From Flavobacteriaceae bacterium (lineage in GTDB: Bacteria; Bacteroidota; Bacteroidia; Flavobacteriales; Flavobacteriaceae): a stretch of 22,929 bases of DNA. How positions within the stretch are numbered: the first letter of the stretch is position 1; each line of letters begins with the position of its first letter. This document shows, piece after piece, positions 1 to 7,126 of the stretch. The translations under genes and the position numbers were made by a program. The stretch spans positions 1 through 22,929 of the forward strand of contig NZQO01000101.1 in assembly GCA_002693605.1 (NCBI GenBank), given 5' to 3'. A model generated the notes under the pieces. That model was not told the origin of the DNA. It did no database searches and worked only from the letters and a program-made list of their open reading frames with translations.

Positions 1-194
1 CCTGTTTTTTCCACTGCTTCCGAAACGGTATTGAAAACCGGTTTGTCTAAGTGTTTTTGCCCTCCTTTTCCAGGAGTTACGCCGCCTACGACATTTGTTC
101 CATATTCGATCATCTGTTCGGCGTGGAAAGTTCCTTCACTTCCCGTAAAACCTTGAACAATTATTTTTGAATTCTTATTTACTAAAACACTCAT
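1..194 (-). CDS. sucD: Succinyl-CoA synthetase alpha subunit, N-terminal part (cut by window edge)
   Basis: The reverse strand from ATG at 194 reads [20 protein letters not shown] and continues for 64 codons to the window edge. The segment [19 protein letters not shown] (residues 15-33), followed by [12 protein letters not shown], is the typical N-terminal CoA-binding Rossmann segment of the succinyl-CoA ligase alpha subunit. With SucC the enzyme couples succinyl-CoA cleavage to nucleotide triphosphate formation in the TCA cycle, in the cytoplasm. The catalytic histidine lies in the missing C-terminal part. The gene stands 118 bp downstream of the SnoaL-like gene and has its own promoter-like box at 276-283, so it is probably transcribed separately from the lipid A cluster. 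The identification rests only on the N-terminus but is distinctive. Confidence 0.92.
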   Translation of the reverse strand, partial: MSVLVNKNSKIIVQGFTGSEGTFHAEQMIEYGTNVVGGVTPGKGGQKHLDKPVFNTVSEAVEKT

Positions 195-275
195 TCTTTC
201 TCTGAATTTTTCTGTTTTGCTATTGTTTTCTTTAATTGTAATGATTTAGCCCATATTCAATGGGAAAACCGCTGG

Positions 276-283
276 CAAAGATA
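276..283 (-). promoter_or_regulatory. Candidate Bacteroidota -7 box for sucD
   Basis: The reverse strand reads TATCTTTG, an exact match to the Bacteroidota sigma-A -7 consensus TAnnTTTG. It lies in the 118-bp gap upstream of sucD, giving a leader of about 75 nt. I see no good -33 TTTG at the usual 17-23 bp, so this rests on the -7 box and its position only. Confidence 0.45.
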
Positions 284-312
284 CCGTTTTTCAGTAAGCT
301 TTTAAAGTGATA

Positions 313-726
313 TTACACTTTAACCTTATGGTAGGACTCCGTAGTGTCATCGTTTTCAGTTACCGGTTGGCTTACTTGGTAGCCGCGGAAAATCTTTCCG
401 TTCTTAACTTCCCAAATGGCGATAAAGTGCGCGATGCCCAATTCCTCATCTGGATTTTCAATCGTTTTTATATAGTACTTGTACCGCACGGTTACGTGGC
501 CTTCATCTTCAAGAATATGGCTAACCTCAACGCGCAAATCGTCGTAGGTTCTTCTTATTTCCGAAAAGAAACTTGCAAGGTCACCATAGTGCAGAATGGA
601 AAGCCCTTCGGTACTATTCCAAATTAAAACCACCTCTGGGTCGAAAAAGCGTTCTAGCACCTCTTCATCTTTTAAAAGGTCTGATTGGTAAAAATTCCTT
701 ACAACTTCCTTAGCTCGTGTACTCAT
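313..726 (-). CDS. SnoaL-like / NTF2-fold protein of unknown substrate
   Basis: This 137-residue soluble protein has the size and pattern of the SnoaL-like branch of the NTF2 superfamily. It has an N-terminal helix (AKEVVRNFYQSDLLKDEEVLERFF), then LIWNSTEGLSILHYGDLASFF, then alternating strands ending in FIAIWEVKNGKIFRGYQV (about residues 101-118). Members of this fold are small cone-shaped domains that act as enzymes, binding proteins or polyketide cyclases, so the fold alone does not give a reaction. Its ATG overlaps the stop codon of the preceding lpxD-like gene by one base (TAATG), so the two are probably co-transcribed and translationally coupled. No signal peptide or membrane segment is visible. 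Membership of the fold is likely; the function is unknown. Confidence 0.75.
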   Translation of the reverse strand: MSTRAKEVVRNFYQSDLLKDEEVLERFFDPEVVLIWNSTEGLSILHYGDLASFFSEIRRTYDDLRVEVSHILEDEGHVTVRYKYYIKTIENPDEELGIAHFIAIWEVKNGKIFRGYQVSQPVTENDDTTESYHKVKV

Positions 727-1661
727 TACAATTTATCAATTTTATCGATTATATCGGGAATTAGGCGAATGGACGCCAATTCCTTGTATTTTTTTCTGAA
801 TTCATCGGCAGGGGTGCCAAAATACGATTTGAACCCGGGCAATGATTTGCTCACCCCGCTCTGGGCCGAGATAATAGCCTTCTCGCCAATGGTGACGCCG
901 CTTGTTATACCAACCTGCCCCCATATGGTTACGTAATCCTCAATCAAGACACAGCCGGCAATACCCACTTGCGATGCGATTAAGCATCTTTTTCCAATAA
1001 TTGTGTCGTGGCCTACGTGCACCTGATTGTCTAATTTGGTTCCCTCGCCTATGGTAGTGGATGCACTTACGCCCTTATCGATACTGCACAGCGCGCCAAT
1101 ATCTACGTTATCGTGGATAACGACGTTGCCCCCACTAATCAACTTATCGAATTTTTCGGGACGGTTTTTATAGTAAAAGGCGTCTCCACCCAAGACGGTC
1201 CCGGCGTGAATGGTCACTCCGTTGCCAATAACGGTATTATCGTAAATGCAAACGTTGGAATGGATGGTGCAATCGTCGCCTATGGTTACGTTATTGCCAA
1301 TAAAGACATTGGGCTGTACAACGGTATGTTTTCCCAGCGTAGCCGAATCGGCTATCACGGCACGTGCAGGCCGAAACGGGTTAAAGTGGTTTGTAAGCTT
1401 GTTGAAATCGCGAAACGGATCGTCGGAGATTAAAAGCGCTTTCCCCTGGGGGCATTCTACCCGTTTGTTAATTAGTATTATCGTTGCGGGAGACGCCAAA
1501 GCCTTATCGTAATACTTCGGATGGTCCACAAACACGATATCGCCAGGGCGTACCACGTGAATTTCATTCATCCCCAACACCGGAAAATCATCGTTGCCCA
1601 CGTAATCGCAATGCAAAATCGTGGCAATAGACAACAGGGTTTGGGGTGTCTGAAATTTCAT
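726..1661 (-). CDS. Second LpxD-like UDP-3-O-acylglucosamine N-acyltransferase (divergent paralogue)
   Basis: This 311-residue protein resembles LpxD. An N-terminal uridine-binding-like region (about 1-95) is followed by a left-handed beta-helix of hexapeptide repeats (about 100-285; e.g. VFIGNNVTIGDD, VHVGHDTIIGKR) and a short helical tail. LpxD adds a hydroxyacyl chain from ACP to UDP-3-O-acylglucosamine in lipid A synthesis. The presumed catalytic histidine is kept (H218 in QVHVGHD), but the usual GADGFGF segment is changed to LGGDAFYYK (about 158-165), so the substrate or acyl chain may differ. A full-length canonical lpxD lies at 4536-5561. Paired lpxD genes around lpxC/fabZ, lpxA and efp are, as I recall, common in flavobacteria. 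The gene appears to have its own promoter (1678-1707). Whether it is an active LpxD or serves another sugar nucleotide is open. Confidence 0.82.
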   Translation of the reverse strand: MKFQTPQTLLSIATILHCDYVGNDDFPVLGMNEIHVVRPGDIVFVDHPKYYDKALASPATIILINKRVECPQGKALLISDDPFRDFNKLTNHFNPFRPARAVIADSATLGKHTVVQPNVFIGNNVTIGDDCTIHSNVCIYDNTVIGNGVTIHAGTVLGGDAFYYKNRPEKFDKLISGGNVVIHDNVDIGALCSIDKGVSASTTIGEGTKLDNQVHVGHDTIIGKRCLIASQVGIAGCVLIEDYVTIWGQVGITSGVTIGEKAIISAQSGVSKSLPGFKSYFGTPADEFRKKYKELASIRLIPDIIDKIDKL

Positions 1662-1677
1662 AGCAGGAAAATTACAT

Positions 1678-1707
1678 CAAATATAGGCAAATCGATTTGC
1701 ATCCAAA
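1678..1707 (-). promoter_or_regulatory. Candidate promoter of the second lpxD-like gene
   Basis: The reverse strand has TTTG at 1707-1704, an 18-bp spacer, then TATATTTG at 1685-1678. Both boxes match the Bacteroidota pattern TTTG-N(17-23)-TAnnTTTG. The predicted start of transcription is only about 10 nt before the ATG at 1661. This suggests the downstream pair of genes can be expressed independently of efp and lpxA. Confidence 0.55.
1687..1700. repeat. Perfect 14-bp palindrome inside the promoter spacer
   Basis: GCAAATCGATTTGC is its own reverse complement. It sits wholly between the -33 and -7 boxes of the candidate promoter at 1678-1707, the usual place for a repressor operator. The protein that might bind it is not identifiable from this window. 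Confidence 0.5.
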
Positions 1708-1723
1708 TAGCATATCGCGCTAA

Positions 1724-2290
1724 TTACTCTTTTACGCGCTCTTGGTACTGTCCCTTTTCGGTATCTATTCGTATTTTATCCCCTTCGTTGATAAATAGCG
1801 GAACGTTAATCTGTGCTCCAGTTTCCACGGTCGCCGGCTTAGTGGCATTGGTGGCGGTATTCCCCTTTACGCCAGGCTCAGTAGAGGTAACTTCCAAGAT
1901 TACGTGCGGGGGCATCTCGACCGATAACGGCGCATTGTCCTCTGTATTAATAATTACGGTTACTACCTCTCCCTCCTTCATCAGCTCGGGAGTGTCCAAT
2001 GCGTCCTTTAGCAAGCGAATTTGGGTATAATCTTCGGTATTCATAAAATGGTAGAACTCGCCCTCGTTGTACAGGAACTGGAACTTATGGGTTTCTACGC
2101 GCACATCCTCAATCTTGTGCCCCGCCGAAAATGTGTTGTCTATAACTTTCCCCGTGGTAACGCTTTTTAACTTAGTGCGTACAAATGCCGGGCCCTTGCC
2201 GGGTTTTACGTGTAAAAATTCAATTATTTTATAGATATCGTGATTGTAACGAATGCAAAGTCCTTTTCTAATATCTGAAGTTGTTGCCAT
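1724..2290 (-). CDS. efp: Translation elongation factor P
   Basis: This 188-residue protein matches EF-P in length and three-domain layout. It has an N-terminal KOW-like domain with the tip loop KPGKGPAFVR (K32 at the tip, equivalent to the modified lysine of other EF-Ps), a central OB domain, and a C-terminal OB domain ending GDKIRIDTEKGQYQERVKE. EF-P enters the ribosomal E site and restores peptide-bond formation at polyproline stretches. No lysine-modifying enzyme is encoded in the window, so the modification state cannot be judged. The gene lies 57 bp downstream of lpxA in the same direction, so it may share the lipid A transcript. Its stop is followed within about 65 bp by the next promoter and gene. 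Confidence 0.97.
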   Translation of the reverse strand: MATTSDIRKGLCIRYNHDIYKIIEFLHVKPGKGPAFVRTKLKSVTTGKVIDNTFSAGHKIEDVRVETHKFQFLYNEGEFYHFMNTEDYTQIRLLKDALDTPELMKEGEVVTVIINTEDNAPLSVEMPPHVILEVTSTEPGVKGNTATNATKPATVETGAQINVPLFINEGDKIRIDTEKGQYQERVKE

Positions 2291-2347
2291 AGTTTAGATT
2301 CCTATTGTAAGGGGCCGCGAAGACCTTTTATTGTTTTTGTAAATAGT

Positions 2348-3133
2348 TTAGTTATTGCTGAAATATCCCTTCATGATACCTCGTTTCGAATTTTTAATGA
2401 ACTGAAGTATCTCGTCCCGCTCTGGGGTGGCTTCCATTTCGGCCTCGATAATTTCGGAAGCCTGGGTGTTATTGTAATTCTGCTGGTACAGTATGCGATA
2501 AATATTCTGGATCTCCCGAATTTTCTCTGAATCGTACCCGCGGCGGCGCAGGCCGATCGAGTTGATACCGACATACGAAAGCGGCTCGCGCGCTGCCTTT
2601 ACGAAAGGCGGCACATCCTTGCGCACCAACGAACCCCCGGTAACAAAGGCGTGATTGCCAATCATACAGAATTGGTGTACGGCCGTCATTCCAGCGAGCA
2701 CCACGTAGTCGCCAACGGTTATATGGCCTGCCAACGTGCTGTTGTTCGAAAAAATACAATTATTTCCCACAATGCAGTCATGGGCAATGTGGCAATAAGC
2801 CATTACCAGGCAATTGTTCCCAATTACGGTCTTGCCCCGGTCCACGGTACCGCGATTTACGGTTACGTATTCGCGTATGGTAGTGTTATCGCCAATTTCA
2901 GCTGTAGTGTCTTCATCTTGAAATTTAAGGTCCTGTGGAATCGCCGAGATAACGGCGCCGGGAAAAATATTGCAGTTTTTTCCTATACGGGCACCTTCCA
3001 TGATCGTTACGTTCGAGCCAATCCACGTTCCCTCACCGATAACCACGTTGTTATGTATGGTAGTAAAAGGTTCGATTACGACATTCTTGGCAATTTTAGC
3101 GCCCGGGTGGACGTATGCGAGTGGTTGGTTCAT
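2348..3133 (-). CDS. lpxA: UDP-N-acetylglucosamine O-acyltransferase
   Basis: The 261-residue product is a classic LpxA. Hexapeptide repeats forming a left-handed beta-helix fill about residues 1-185, with a helical C-terminal domain after that. The segment CHIAHDCIVGNN (about 114-125) carries the catalytic histidine, H118, and ITVGDYVVLAGMTAVHQFCMIG is characteristic of the family. It transfers a 3-hydroxyacyl chain from ACP to the 3-OH of UDP-GlcNAc, the first step of lipid A synthesis, in the cytoplasm as a trimer. Its ATG follows the stop of lpxC/fabZ with no gap (TAAATG), so translation is probably coupled and both steps are made together. Length and motifs are normal. Confidence 0.97.
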   Translation of the reverse strand: MNQPLAYVHPGAKIAKNVVIEPFTTIHNNVVIGEGTWIGSNVTIMEGARIGKNCNIFPGAVISAIPQDLKFQDEDTTAEIGDNTTIREYVTVNRGTVDRGKTVIGNNCLVMAYCHIAHDCIVGNNCIFSNNSTLAGHITVGDYVVLAGMTAVHQFCMIGNHAFVTGGSLVRKDVPPFVKAAREPLSYVGINSIGLRRRGYDSEKIREIQNIYRILYQQNYNNTQASEIIEAEMEATPERDEILQFIKNSKRGIMKGYFSNN

Positions 3134-4543
3134 TTAACTTTTTTTAGATTTTACGATCTGGGCCATTAATTCGGCCTCAGTGACCAACTTATCGTTGGCG
3201 TAGGCATTTCCGGACATATGAACGATTCCTCTCCTGATGGGCGAAATCAGGTCGAGCTTGAAGAAAAGCGTATCTCCAGGATTTACCTGTTGCTTAAACT
3301 TAACATTGTTAATCTTCATGAAGAAGGTCAAGTAGTTCTCCGGATCTGGAACGGTGCTAAGCGCGAGGATACCGCCAGTTTGTGCCATCGCCTCTACGAT
3401 TAGTACGCCCGGCATAACAGGCGCACCTGGAAAATGGCCCACGAAAAAAGGTTCGTTCATGGTGACGTTTTTCAAACCCACCACGTGCTCGTCAGAAAGT
3501 TCCAATATCTTATCTACTAATAAGAATGGAGGACGGTGCGGAAGCATTTCCATAATTTGGTTCACGTCCTTTACCGGAGGTTTCGAAGTGTCAAATTTTG
3601 GAACTTTATTGCGGCTCTCTATCTTGATGATTTTCGATAGTTTTTTCGCAAACTCGGTATTCACCAAGTGCCCTGGCTTGTTGGCGATAACCTTTCCGCG
3701 TATGCGGGTACCTATTAGAGCCAAATCACCCAATACATCCAGCAATTTGTGCCTTGCGGCCTCATTCGGGTAATGCAGCGTTAGGTTATCAAGAATTCCA
3801 TTCGGTTTAACTGAAATTTCATCCTTTTTAAAAGCATCCCGTAACTTCTCCATGGTTTCGGGCGAAAGCTCCTTGTCCACATATACTATGGCATTGTTCA
3901 AATCGCCGCCCTTTATGAGGCCGTGCTCCAATAGCATTTCAATTTCGTGTAAAAAGCTGAAGGTGCGCGCATCGGCAATCTCGTTTTTGAAATCGGATAT
4001 TTTTTGAAGCGAAGCATTTTGCGTACCGAGAACCTTGGTTCCAAAATCGACCATCGTGGTAACTTGGTACTCATCTGCCGGGATAACGGTAATTTCGCTT
4101 CCGCTTGCCTCATCGCGATAGGTAATGACCTCGGTCACCACATATTCCTCGCGGGACGCCTCTTGTTCGGTTACTCCAGCCTCTTCGATGGCTTGGACAA
4201 AATATTTTGAAGATCCGTCCATAATGGGCGGTTCAGAGGCGTTTAGCTCCATTAGGCAGTTATCGATATCCATCCCAACCAAGGCGGCGAGGACGTGCTC
4301 TGAGGTCTGGATTTTCACACCGCGCTTCTCTAAATTTGTACCCCGTTGAGTATTGACAACCAGATTGGCATCTGCCTCAATTTGAGGATGACCTTCCAAA
4401 TCGGTTCTAACAAAGGTGAAACCATGGTTTTCCGGAGCTGGCTTAAAAGTTATAGTTACTTCCTTGCCCGTGTGCAATCCTACGCCCGTAAGGGAAATTT
4501 CCCTTCCTATGGTCTTTTGTTTGCTGGCGTTGCAGTTAGTCAT
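3134..4543 (-). CDS. lpxC/fabZ: Bifunctional UDP-3-O-acyl-GlcNAc deacetylase / 3-hydroxyacyl-ACP dehydratase (LpxC-FabZ fusion)
   Basis: A 469-residue fusion. Residues 1-310 are Lpx[10 protein letters not shown] (zinc ligand H83), [12 protein letters not shown] (zinc ligands H265 and D269) and NKPGHLVN (H292, general-acid position). Residues about 325-469 are Fab[13 protein letters not shown] and [20 protein letters not shown], with the catalytic pair H370 and E384. LpxC makes the committed step of lipid A synthesis; FabZ dehydrates 3-hydroxyacyl-ACP for fatty acid elongation. One chain thus holds both branches of the hydroxyacyl-ACP pool. The fusion is known throughout Bacteroidota. I chose the ATG at 4543 because the sequence before it has no LpxC similarity and lies inside lpxD. 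This start overlaps the end of lpxD by 8 nt, in line with coupling. Confidence 0.96.
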   Translation of the reverse strand: MTNCNASKQKTIGREISLTGVGLHTGKEVTITFKPAPENHGFTFVRTDLEGHPQIEADANLVVNTQRGTNLEKRGVKIQTSEHVLAALVGMDIDNCLMELNASEPPIMDGSSKYFVQAIEEAGVTEQEASREEYVVTEVITYRDEASGSEITVIPADEYQVTTMVDFGTKVLGTQNASLQKISDFKNEIADARTFSFLHEIEMLLEHGLIKGGDLNNAIVYVDKELSPETMEKLRDAFKKDEISVKPNGILDNLTLHYPNEAARHKLLDVLGDLALIGTRIRGKVIANKPGHLVNTEFAKKLSKIIKIESRNKVPKFDTSKPPVKDVNQIMEMLPHRPPFLLVDKILELSDEHVVGLKNVTMNEPFFVGHFPGAPVMPGVLIVEAMAQTGGILALSTVPDPENYLTFFMKINNVKFKQQVNPGDTLFFKLDLISPIRRGIVHMSGNAYANDKLVTEAELMAQIVKSKKS

Positions 4544-5561
4544 TGTCTTGATTTTTTTCAAAAGTATTAAATCGCTTGATAATATTGGGGAGGTTTTTGA
4601 AATGCACGTAGCTTTTATTGAAATCGCCATAATTAAGTGCCGGCGACCCCTGCAACGTCTCATTATCCTTTACATTGCGGCCAATGCCACTCTGGGCCTG
4701 GATCTTTACATTGTTGCCAATTACAATATGGCCTACAATGCCAACCTGCCCGCCAATCATGCAATTTTTTCCAATTTTTGTAGAACCCGCGACACCGGTC
4801 TGCGCCGCGATTACGGTATTTTCGCCAATTTCCACATTGTGCGCAATCTGAATCTGGTTATCGAGCTTGACCCCACGCTTTATGACGGTCGAGCCCAACG
4901 TGGCCCTGTCTATCGTCGTGCCGGCGCCAACGTCAACGTTGTCTTCAATAATTACATTTCCAGTTTGGGGAACCTTGCTATACTCGCCCTTTTCGTTGGG
5001 GGTAAAGCCAAAGCCATCAGCACCCACGATTACACCGCTGTGAATAACACAATGGTTCCCGATGTACGACTCTGAATAAATCTTTGCACCCGCAAAAACA
5101 ACTACGTTGTCCTTGATTTCCACATTATCGCCAATATAGACATTGGGATATATCTTAACGTTATTGCCAATCTGCACGTTTTCCCCTATATAGGAAAAGG
5201 CCCCTATGTAAATATTATCGCCGTACTTGGCACTTTCCGAAATGAACACGGGCTGTTCAATTCCCGTCTTGTTCATCTTTACCTGATTGTAATATTCTAA
5301 TAGTTGCGAAAATGCCTTATAAGCATCCTCTACCCTAATTAAGGTAGTGTCTATGGAGTTTTCTACCACGAAATCCTTGTCGACTATGGTAATCGAAGCC
5401 TCGGTAGTATAAATATAATGGGTGTATTTTGGGTTCGCCAAAAACGTTAAGCTGCCCTGGGTACCTTCCTCTATCTTCGCGAGTTTCGAGACCTCCACAT
5501 CTTCATTGCCTTCTACCTCGCCATTTAAAATACCCGCAATTTGGGTTGCTGTAAATTTCAT
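4536..5561 (-). CDS. lpxD: UDP-3-O-(3-hydroxyacyl)glucosamine N-acyltransferase
   Basis: A canonical LpxD of 341 residues. The N-terminal uridine-binding domain covers about 1-100. The hexapeptide beta-helix covers about 105-305, with GADGFGF (180-186) and QIAHNVEIG holding the catalytic histidine H241. A C-terminal helix (about 315-341) follows. It adds the second, amide-linked hydroxyacyl chain in lipid A synthesis. It is the first gene of the packed lpxD - lpxC/fabZ - lpxA set and overlaps lpxC/fabZ by 8 nt. Upstream, a -7 box (5676-5683) and a leader of about 108 nt with a 14-codon reading frame that runs into the lpxD start are visible. The second lpxD-like gene at 726-1661 is its divergent paralogue. 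Confidence 0.96.
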   Translation of the reverse strand: MKFTATQIAGILNGEVEGNEDVEVSKLAKIEEGTQGSLTFLANPKYTHYIYTTEASITIVDKDFVVENSIDTTLIRVEDAYKAFSQLLEYYNQVKMNKTGIEQPVFISESAKYGDNIYIGAFSYIGENVQIGNNVKIYPNVYIGDNVEIKDNVVVFAGAKIYSESYIGNHCVIHSGVIVGADGFGFTPNEKGEYSKVPQTGNVIIEDNVDVGAGTTIDRATLGSTVIKRGVKLDNQIQIAHNVEIGENTVIAAQTGVAGSTKIGKNCMIGGQVGIVGHIVIGNNVKIQAQSGIGRNVKDNETLQGSPALNYGDFNKSYVHFKNLPNIIKRFNTFEKNQDND

Positions 5562-5602
5562 CTAAATAATTGTTTGTAAGCAGGTTGCATTGGCTTCTCC
5601 AT
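5558..5602 (-). CDS. Possible 14-residue leader peptide overlapping the lpxD start
   Basis: On the reverse strand an ATG at 5602 opens [14 protein letters not shown]. Its stop TGA shares bases with the lpxD start codon (ATGA). A purine-rich GGGAGG lies three bases before this ATG, which stands out because flavobacterial genes seldom use strong Shine-Dalgarno sites. It could be a leader peptide coupling translation into lpxD, or chance. Conservation is unknown. Confidence 0.25.
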   Translation of the reverse strand: MEKPMQPAYKQLFR

Positions 5603-5675
5603 AAACCTCCCTTAATTTTCACTACGCCTTCCGCAATTATATACCGAAAAGCGTTTTGGCTTTAGTTCATTCTTG

Positions 5676-5683
5676 CAAAAATA
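5676..5683 (-). promoter_or_regulatory. Candidate -7 box for the lipid A cluster
   Basis: The reverse strand reads TATTTTTG, matching TAnnTTTG, just after the end of the HD-domain gene (5698). It would give an lpxD leader of about 108 nt. A T-rich stretch lies upstream but no clear -33 TTTG is present. Confidence 0.45.
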
Positions 5684-5697
5684 GAAAAAAAGCGCAA

Positions 5698-6924
5698 CTA
5701 ATTGGGTTTTGGATAGCACAGATAGTGTTTCACCACCTCTTTGGAAAGCGCCTTTAAATTGAATTGATCGCTGGCGGTGGCCACATCTACGATTTTGCCA
5801 TTTTTACGAAGCAGGTTAATCGTGTCCTTATCCATACGGTACGCAAGGTTTGAAGTCTCGCCTGTAAACACGAAGTAGGCCGCCTCTTCTTCCGAAAGTG
5901 CGTAGCGTTTTTTCACCTTTTCCAGCTTTTTCGAAATTTTCGAACTGGAAAACGGTTCTTTTTTCATCTTTACCTTCAGCAAATCTCGGTTCAGCACCAT
6001 ATTGGACAGATTGCTCAGTACGAAATCATTTACCGAGCACCACGACTTCATTGCGGCAATGATATCGTAATCGTCCAATTTCGCAAAGGTATCCAGCACT
6101 TCATCGGTAAAGGTCTCGACTAGGATTTGCTCGCGTAGAAAGAAAGAGAGTGCCTCGCTTGCTGGAAGGTGCACGCCCTGTAGGGTTAGCTCCTTGGCGC
6201 GTTTAAGCACCCGCAGCAATAATTGCTCTGCCACGATGCCCGTTTTATGGAGATACACCTGCCAGTACATAAGCCGGCGGGCAATGATGAATTTTTCGAC
6301 CGAATAGATCCCCTTCTCCTCCACAACCAGTTGGTCGTTGCTCACATTGAGCATCGTAATTAATCGTTGCGAATTCACCGAGCCTTCTGAAACGCCCGTA
6401 TAAAAACTGTCGCGACGCAGGTAATCGAGGCGGTCCATATCTAGCTGGCTTGATATAAGTTGGTGCAAAAACTTGCGGTCATGCTCGTTCTTAAAAATTG
6501 TAATAGCCAACGATAGCGCCCCATTGAACTCACGATTAAGCGCCTCCATGAATAACAGGGAAATTTTCTCGTGGCTCACATTTTCAACAATGCTGTGTTC
6601 CATAGCGTGCGAAAAGGGTCCGTGGCCAATGTCGTGCAGTAAAATGGCAATGTACAGCGCCTCCTCTTCCTCCTCCGATATGGAAATTCCCTTAAACGTA
6701 AGTACCTGTACGCCGCGCTGCATTAGAAACATGGCCCCCAATGCATGATGAAAACGGGTATGGTGCGCCCCCGGATAGACCAAGTACGACAGGCCCATTT
6801 GCGAGATGCGACGAAGCCGTTGAAAGTAAGTATGCTCAATAAGATCGAAAATCAGCGGATTGGGAATGGTAATAAAACCATAAATAGGATCGTTTATAAT
6901 CTTGAGCTTGTTTCGCAACTTCAT
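5698..6924 (-). CDS. HD-domain phosphohydrolase (SAMHD1/dGTPase-like)
   Basis: This 408-residue cytoplasmic protein carries the HD metal-dependent phosphohydrolase signature: RFHHALGAMFLM (H60), LLHDIGHGPFSHAMEH (H97, D98, H101) and LDMDRLDYLRRDSF (about 161-174), which supplies the last aspartate. The order and spacing match the SAMHD1/dNTP triphosphohydrolase-like branch, which cuts (d)NTPs to nucleoside and triphosphate. Several prokaryotic members have other or unknown substrates, so dNTPase activity is inferred, not shown. Residues about 180-408 are a helical accessory region. It is divergent from porX across a 202-bp gap and lies 136 bp upstream of lpxD on the same strand. Its position beside lpxD does not imply a lipid A role. 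Confidence 0.88.
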   Translation of the reverse strand: MKLRNKLKIINDPIYGFITIPNPLIFDLIEHTYFQRLRRISQMGLSYLVYPGAHHTRFHHALGAMFLMQRGVQVLTFKGISISEEEEEALYIAILLHDIGHGPFSHAMEHSIVENVSHEKISLLFMEALNREFNGALSLAITIFKNEHDRKFLHQLISSQLDMDRLDYLRRDSFYTGVSEGSVNSQRLITMLNVSNDQLVVEEKGIYSVEKFIIARRLMYWQVYLHKTGIVAEQLLLRVLKRAKELTLQGVHLPASEALSFFLREQILVETFTDEVLDTFAKLDDYDIIAAMKSWCSVNDFVLSNLSNMVLNRDLLKVKMKKEPFSSSKISKKLEKVKKRYALSEEEAAYFVFTGETSNLAYRMDKDTINLLRKNGKIVDVATASDQFNLKALSKEVVKHYLCYPKPN

Positions 6925-7126
6925 AATATTTTACTTGGGCATTTTATTCAGAAAGACAAGAACAGAAGCCGGCCGTTAAATTCCGTCGTTTACGAAACCT
7001 AAGAATTTTAACGTAGAATTAGTAATGCTAATGAGTTTTTGAAACACCTAGGAATTACTTTTGATACGTCTTACTCCCGTAGGGAAATTACAGGACCATC
7101 CTTCAATTAAAAAACAAATATACACA

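Noticed and set aside
1113..1433. Plus-strand open frames of 80-170 codons across the lpx genes
   Set aside because: They are antisense to hexapeptide-repeat coding sequence, with no recognisable domain. The repetitive I-G-N-N-V codons keep the opposite frame open by chance.
4544..4663. Longer LpxC-FabZ start 120 bp upstream of 4543
   Set aside because: The added residues have no LpxC similarity and lie inside the lpxD gene. MTNCNASKQ at 4543 is the natural start.
7038..7063. TTTG ... TACTTTTG as a porX promoter
   Set aside because: Both boxes are present but only 14 bp apart, shorter than the 17-23 bp usual for Bacteroidota promoters. A TACTTTTG alone is too weak for a feature.
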